Shown here piece after piece: positions 5,913 through 9,667 of a DNA stretch of 9,667 bases. This stretch comes from JANMDR01 sp031376425 (lineage in GTDB: Bacteria; Pseudomonadota; Gammaproteobacteria; Burkholderiales; Usitatibacteraceae), in assembly GCA_031376425.1 (NCBI GenBank), contig JANMDR010000225.1:1-9667 (forward strand), given 5' to 3'. A model generated the notes under the pieces. That model was not told where the DNA came from and searched no databases. It worked only from the letters and a program-made list of their open reading frames with translations. Position 1 is the first letter of the stretch. The number at the start of each line of letters is the position of its first letter. Made by a program: the position numbers and the translations under genes.

Positions 5913-8825
5913 TTACGCTGCATCCGCCGCAATGACCACCCGATCTCGACCTGCCTCTTTTGCCGCGTATAACGCGGCATCGGCACGACGCATTAACTCA
6001 GCAGAGTCTGCATTTTTTGCTAGCGCCGCCCCTACGCTCACAGAAACGGTGCCGTTTGGTGCAGCAGGATGCGGTAACGCCAGAGCGACAATAGCAGCAT
6101 GAATAGCATGGGAGAGTTGCACGACACGTTCTGACTCTACCCCACTTAGCAGCAGCGCAAACTCCTCGCCGCCGATACGTGCCGCAAAAGCGCCATTTTC
6201 ATCCGCCACGTTTTGTAAAACTTGGGCTATAGCAATTAAACATTTATCACCGGCTGGATGGCCTAAATTGTCGTTATACCGTTTGAAATAATCAACATCA
6301 AGCATGATCAAACCAATATTATTCGAGCCAGCAAGATTTGTTGCCAGCGCCTGATCAAATGCGCGGCGATTTTTCAGCGACGTAAGGCCATCTGTCACCG
6401 CTTGCTTTTGCAAGCTCTCAGTTTTTTCAGCCACACTCGCCAGTAAACTTTCACGCTGTAAGCGTAGCGAGCGGATATGCATCAACGGCAATACCACCAC
6501 CAAAGCGAGTGCGAATAAGGACAACGCTATACGCACGCTCCAGCGCTCTAAAGGTAGCGGCGCAATTTGAAAAGCAAAGGTATTGGCGCTGCGTTGCAAG
6601 CCTAAATCACTCTCCAATTCTAACTGATAATACCCTGGACCTAAGCCGCCATAAACAGCTTCGCGCAGACCTGCATCATCTCTAAAAGTGGTTTCAATAG
6701 GCGAAAGGCGATAACGCACCCGCATATTCGTGCTCATGGCTGCGGGTAAAGCCGCGAGTGACAAGGCAACACGCCGAGTGCCAGCAGGCAAAATTGTTCC
6801 AGACGTAGCGGAAAAACTCGTATTTTCATTGGCTAAGTCCACCACACTCACCCGCGTTTCTGGGAGCGGCCGTTGCAATACAGTAGGCTCAAGCAAACTA
6901 ACGCCACCGGTACTGACAAAATAGATGCCCCCGTTTTCTGTGGCTAAAAATGCTTGTGCAGATGTTTCAAACTCGGTGGAAGCCAAGCCATCCTGCAGGC
7001 TGAAACGGTCTACTTGCAAAGTAAGAGGCGGGACGTTGTCGTAAGGTTTTGCAGCACTGTAAGGCTTTGCAGTATCAACCGACCCTGCAGTTGGGCTGGT
7101 AGTGGCACTTTGTAACGTTAACCGTGGCACCGAAAGCAGCCCTTCTTGAGAAGTTAGCCATACACGCGACCCCGCACGATAAATGGAAAACACTTGGCCA
7201 CTTGAACGACGGCCTATGCGGACATCAATAGCCCGCCAATCATTATCGCGCCAAACACTCAATTTTTCTCCAGTCACCAAGAGCATGTCGCCGTCTCGAT
7301 AAAAAATACCACGTCGGGCAAGCTTGCCCATCGGCTGCACAACATTACTGCCCGTGTACAAAAACGCGCCGCGATTCGTGGCTACCAATAACCCCAACTG
7401 CGCATCATCAAATAAGGAACTAATCACAGCACCCGGAAATTGGGCAAGCAACACCAAGTTCGTTCCGCTATAACGCCACAAACTGCGCTCACTGCCAACA
7501 ACAATGGTGCCATCGCGTCGTCGAAGCACTTCTACATTCGTTAAGTTATCGCCACCATTAACAGCTCGAAATCCCTCTGCGGCTTTGTAAGTAAATAGCC
7601 CACGGCGAGTCCCTAAAAGTAAGCGGCCATCTGGGGTATCGACAATGCTCAGAACCGTGCTGGCTTGGGCGACACTAGGCGCACCGACACGGGTGCTCAC
7701 CAAGCCATTAATGCGGGAAAGTCCCACATTTGACCCCGACCACAATTGCCCTTTTGGATCACGATGCAGCGCATAATGAAAGCCACCGCGCCGACCAAAC
7801 TTATCAACAACATGGCTAAATCCGCTAGGCCATAGGCGGCTCAAACCTGCACCAGCCGTTGTTGCCCAAAGCACGCCCGCTGAATCGGGTGCAAGCCAAG
7901 TAACTGAATCGCTGGCGAGGCCATCGGTACTATTAAAAACACTTATGTCATCGCCATCTATTTTGGCAATGCCACCACCGGCAGTAGCTACCCAAATCGC
8001 ACTATCTAAACAAACAATCGCACGCACAACATCATGCGGCAAGCCATCTGCCTGCCGAACAAATTGAAGCTCGTCATCTTCAACTATTCCTAACCCCAAT
8101 CCACGGGTACCAATAAGTAACCGACCTTGGGGATCAATAGTGAGGCACCAAATATGCACATTTACAATTTCACTTTCAAACATGGCTTCGCTCGCCGTGC
8201 CACCCGCCGCAATCCGAAATAGTCCTGATTGCGCCGCAATCCATAAAGTGCCATCGCGGGCTTGTGCTACTGCGGTGATGTTGGGAATTGTGCTTAATTT
8301 CGTTATTGGCTGATTATCTTGACGCAACAGATATAAACCAATATTGGTCGCAATAAGAAGTTCTTTGCCGTTATTGCTCAAACTAACACGGTAACCAGGC
8401 GCATTATCGGGCAATGCCACGGTAGACCAACGTTTATTCGCGTAGCGCAACAGAGTTCGCTCACGAGTAATAACGAACACCACGCCATCATTTCGCTGAA
8501 CAATGGCGTAGCCACCTTGGGCGGGGAAAGGCGCATCAGCGTCGTGTTCAAATTCTTGAAATCGGTGACCGTCAAAAACCATTGGCGGCCCACGGTCGCT
8601 AATAATTGCGATACGACCATCTTGCAGCACCGTTACGCCCAGCAGTACATTGTTTATTGCGCCCTGCGCCGCATTGAATGACTGCGCCCGGTAGCTTGCC
8701 GTACGAGTCTTTGCAGCACTATTTTGATCGGGCTGCGCCCAACTCACGGCGCTCACGCAGTGCAAAAATGGTAGCAACACTGCCCAAAATATGGCATTAC
8801 GGCGCACAAGGTTAAAAATAGTCAA
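5913..8825 (-). CDS. Membrane-anchored diguanylate cyclase with periplasmic double beta-propeller sensor (Reg_prop–Y_Y_Y–TM–GGDEF)
   Basis: The protein is predicted to make c-di-GMP from two GTP in response to a signal sensed outside the cytoplasm. Numbering is from the TTG at 8825 (970 residues). Residues 1–30 look like a signal peptide: RR, then AIFWAVLLPFL, ending VSWA before QP. Residues about 56–647 hold about 14 repeats of the two-component-regulator propeller type (for example ARDGTLWIAAQSGLFRI and TPDGRLLLGTRRGLFTY), enough for two seven-bladed propellers. A Y_Y_Y-type beta domain with RYRLSPIE and LGPGYYQLELES follows (about 660–755). A membrane helix spans about 763–784 and a short coiled coil 785–808. 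The GGDEF domain (about 809–965) contains LDVDYFKRYNDNLGHPAGD and an active-type RIGGEEF (883–889). The RxxD inhibitory site is missing. No ATG exists near the N-terminus. The TTG has a GAGAA sequence 5 nt upstream, but GTG at 8885 or at 8807 is also possible. There is no EAL domain. Confidence 0.9.
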   Translation of the reverse strand: MTIFNLVRRNAIFWAVLLPFLHCVSAVSWAQPDQNSAAKTRTASYRAQSFNAAQGAINNVLLGVTVLQDGRIAIISDRGPPMVFDGHRFQEFEHDADAPFPAQGGYAIVQRNDGVVFVITRERTLLRYANKRWSTVALPDNAPGYRVSLSNNGKELLIATNIGLYLLRQDNQPITKLSTIPNITAVAQARDGTLWIAAQSGLFRIAAGGTASEAMFESEIVNVHIWCLTIDPQGRLLIGTRGLGLGIVEDDELQFVRQADGLPHDVVRAIVCLDSAIWVATAGGGIAKIDGDDISVFNSTDGLASDSVTWLAPDSAGVLWATTAGAGLSRLWPSGFSHVVDKFGRRGGFHYALHRDPKGQLWSGSNVGLSRINGLVSTRVGAPSVAQASTVLSIVDTPDGRLLLGTRRGLFTYKAAEGFRAVNGGDNLTNVEVLRRRDGTIVVGSERSLWRYSGTNLVLLAQFPGAVISSLFDDAQLGLLVATNRGAFLYTGSNVVQPMGKLARRGIFYRDGDMLLVTGEKLSVWRDNDWRAIDVRIGRRSSGQVFSIYRAGSRVWLTSQEGLLSVPRLTLQSATTSPTAGSVDTAKPYSAAKPYDNVPPLTLQVDRFSLQDGLASTEFETSAQAFLATENGGIYFVSTGGVSLLEPTVLQRPLPETRVSVVDLANENTSFSATSGTILPAGTRRVALSLAALPAAMSTNMRVRYRLSPIETTFRDDAGLREAVYGGLGPGYYQLELESDLGLQRSANTFAFQIAPLPLERWSVRIALSLFALALVVVLPLMHIRSLRLQRESLLASVAEKTESLQKQAVTDGLTSLKNRRAFDQALATNLAGSNNIGLIMLDVDYFKRYNDNLGHPAGDKCLIAIAQVLQNVADENGAFAARIGGEEFALLLSGVESERVVQLSHAIHAAIVALALPHPAAPNGTVSVSVGAALAKNADSAELMRRADAALYAAKEAGRDRVVIAADAA
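7041..7076 (-). repeat. Two tandem 18-bp units inside the sensor coding region
   Basis: GTAAGGTTTTGCAGCACT is followed directly by a second unit whose first 14 bases differ at one position (GTAAGGCTTTGCAG). The repeat is in frame and encodes neighbouring AKPYS and AKPYD segments on the minus strand. It lies in a Ser/Thr/Pro/Ala-rich insertion (SATTSPTAGSVDTAKPYS, then AAKPYDNVPP) in the second propeller, which looks like a flexible surface loop. It is probably a recent slippage or duplication event. Confidence 0.6.
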
Positions 8826-8912
8826 ATAATTTCTCAATAAGTGATGGTAACAATACGCCCTCAATGTTGCCGGCAGAAACGCCACCTTAGAAGTCTAACA
8901 AAAAACCAACTA

Positions 8913-8918
8913 TCTATA
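8913..8918 (-). promoter_or_regulatory. Possible -10 element of the diguanylate cyclase gene
   Basis: On the minus strand TATAGA matches five of six positions of the sigma-70 -10 hexamer. Transcription would begin near 8906, upstream of all candidate start codons (8885, 8825, 8807). No good -35 sequence was found at 16–18 bp, so the promoter is tentative and may need an activator. Confidence 0.3.
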
Positions 8919-8961
8919 AGCCGATGAACCACGCCAAACACCACAACTTAGTACGCATCAG

Positions 8962-8981
8962 ATTAGACTATTCACTCTAAT
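8962..8981. repeat. Inverted repeat in the divergent intergenic region, possible operator
   Basis: Perfect 6-bp arms ATTAGA and TCTAAT flank an 8-bp centre. The element lies between the start of the diguanylate cyclase gene (minus) and the aldehyde dehydrogenase gene (plus), about 45–55 bp from each predicted -10. That is a suitable place for a regulator acting on one or both genes. No regulator gene is visible next to it inside the window. Chance occurrence in A/T-rich DNA cannot be excluded. Confidence 0.35.
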
Positions 8982-9017
8982 AAACTCCATGTTTGAATAC
9001 GTAAATGGTGGTAACAC

Positions 9018-9026
9018 TGCTATTCT
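9018..9026 (+). promoter_or_regulatory. Possible extended -10 promoter of the aldehyde dehydrogenase gene
   Basis: TGCTATTCT fits the extended -10 pattern (TG, one base, then a TATAAT-like hexamer with four of six matches). The transcription start would be near 9033, leaving a leader of about 30 nt. TTGAAT at 8993–8998 is too far upstream (22 bp) to be a standard -35 partner. Confidence 0.3.
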
Positions 9027-9061
9027 AATGGTTATCTAATTTCAACGAGTGGTCAACATTC

Positions 9062-9667
9062 ATGGACTTATCTTTGCCGACGCAATCCGCAGCCGTATCT
9101 GCACAGCTTGACACCTTGAATGCGGCATTTTTAGCGCAAAAATCGACTTACGCACGGGCAGCTATGCCCAGCCTTGCCGAACGACGTGCCAACTTAGAAA
9201 CACTCTTACAAATAGTGCATCAACATCAGGCCGCTATATGCGACGCAATTTCTGCTGATTTTTCGCACCGTAGTCACGAAGAAACGCAACTGCTGGAAAT
9301 TTTCCCAGCTGTATCGGCCATTAAGCATGCCAAATCAAGCTTACGCGGCTGGATGCGCAGCAAACGCCGCTTTGCGTCGATGTGGTTCCTACCCGCGCGT
9401 ACCGAAATTCGCCCCCAACCGTTGGGCGTTGTCGGCATCATCGTGCCTTGGAATTATCCAATTTTACTCGCTTTAGGGCCTTTGGTTGCCGCACTTTCAG
9501 CGGGAAATCGCGTCATGATTAAGATGAGTGAATTCACGCCTAAAACCGGTGCACTACTGCAAACCTTAATCGCTGAGAACTTTGCGCCAGACCATATCAC
9601 CGTTGTTAACGGCGAGGCTGACATCGCCGTAGCGTTTTCAGCTTTGGCGTTTGACCACTTATTGTTT
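9062..9667 (+). CDS. Coniferyl-aldehyde-type aldehyde dehydrogenase, N-terminal part
   Basis: This is an NAD(P)+-dependent aldehyde dehydrogenase that would oxidise an aldehyde to its carboxylic acid. The open frame of 202 codons runs off the right edge. LPARTEIRPQPLGVVGIIVPWNYPILLALGPLVAAL (about 110–145), GNRVMIKMSEFTP (148–160) and FSALAFDHLLF (192–202) are typical of the coniferyl aldehyde dehydrogenase (CalB-like) branch. Asn131 in PWNYP corresponds to the conserved oxyanion-hole asparagine, and Lys154 in MIKMSE to the cofactor-binding lysine. The catalytic Cys and Glu lie beyond the window. The start follows a weak GAGTGG sequence, and the N-terminus (MDLSLPTQSAAVSAQLDTLNAAF) fits the family. 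CalB-type enzymes act in degradation of lignin-derived phenylpropanoids, but relatives accept other long or aromatic aldehydes, so the substrate is uncertain. The gene is divergent from the diguanylate cyclase gene. Confidence 0.88.
   Translation, partial: MDLSLPTQSAAVSAQLDTLNAAFLAQKSTYARAAMPSLAERRANLETLLQIVHQHQAAICDAISADFSHRSHEETQLLEIFPAVSAIKHAKSSLRGWMRSKRRFASMWFLPARTEIRPQPLGVVGIIVPWNYPILLALGPLVAALSAGNRVMIKMSEFTPKTGALLQTLIAENFAPDHITVVNGEADIAVAFSALAFDHLLF

Noticed and set aside
5567..6102. Plus-strand open frames opposite the FFLEELY and cyclase genes
   Set aside because: They have no recognisable domain, no ribosome-binding site, and lie entirely across confidently coding minus-strand sequence.

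Overview
The window looks like a betaproteobacterial chromosome segment of moderate G+C (about half or slightly less, judged by eye). The main evidence is the block recN–nadK on the minus strand, divergent from hrcA–hemH on the plus strand. This arrangement is known from Burkholderiales and relatives, and the proteins carry beta-type sequence features, such as the NAD kinase C-terminus ending in LRNKLHWNE and the HrcA SPHTSAGRIPTPRGYRLF block. No insertion sequence, phage gene, CRISPR array, tRNA or rRNA was seen.

Layout, left to right. (1) 1–77, minus: start of a YegP/DUF1508 small protein, cut by the left edge, preceded by a strong ribosome-binding site and an 18-bp palindrome. (2) 208–1899, minus: recN (DNA-repair SMC-like ATPase). 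(3) 1924–2856, minus: nadK, 24 bp upstream of recN and probably co-transcribed with it from a promoter with a perfect TATAAT. (4) 2857–2992: divergent promoter region with a small inverted repeat between the two promoters. (5) 2993–4006, plus: hrcA, whose -10 element lies so close to the ATG that the mRNA may be leaderless. (6) 4039–5163, plus: hemH (ferrochelatase), 32 bp after hrcA. (7) 5175–5867, minus: a protein of unknown function with the FFLEELY motif, convergent with hemH. (8) 5913–8825, minus: a large membrane-anchored diguanylate cyclase with a periplasmic double beta-propeller sensor. It has no ATG start and lies 45 bp upstream of the FFLEELY gene. (9) 8826–9061: divergent intergenic region with an inverted repeat. 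(10) 9062 to the right edge, plus: N-terminal 202 codons of an aldehyde dehydrogenase of the coniferyl-aldehyde type.

The left two thirds are housekeeping genes: DNA repair, NADP supply, heat-shock repression and the last step of heme synthesis. The right third is more accessory. It pairs an extracytoplasmic signal-sensing c-di-GMP synthase with an uncharacterised downstream gene, opposite an aldehyde-oxidising enzyme. I found no clear new multi-gene system. The points most worth checking are the diguanylate cyclase/FFLEELY pair, the possible leaderless hrcA transcript, and the inverted repeats in the intergenic regions.
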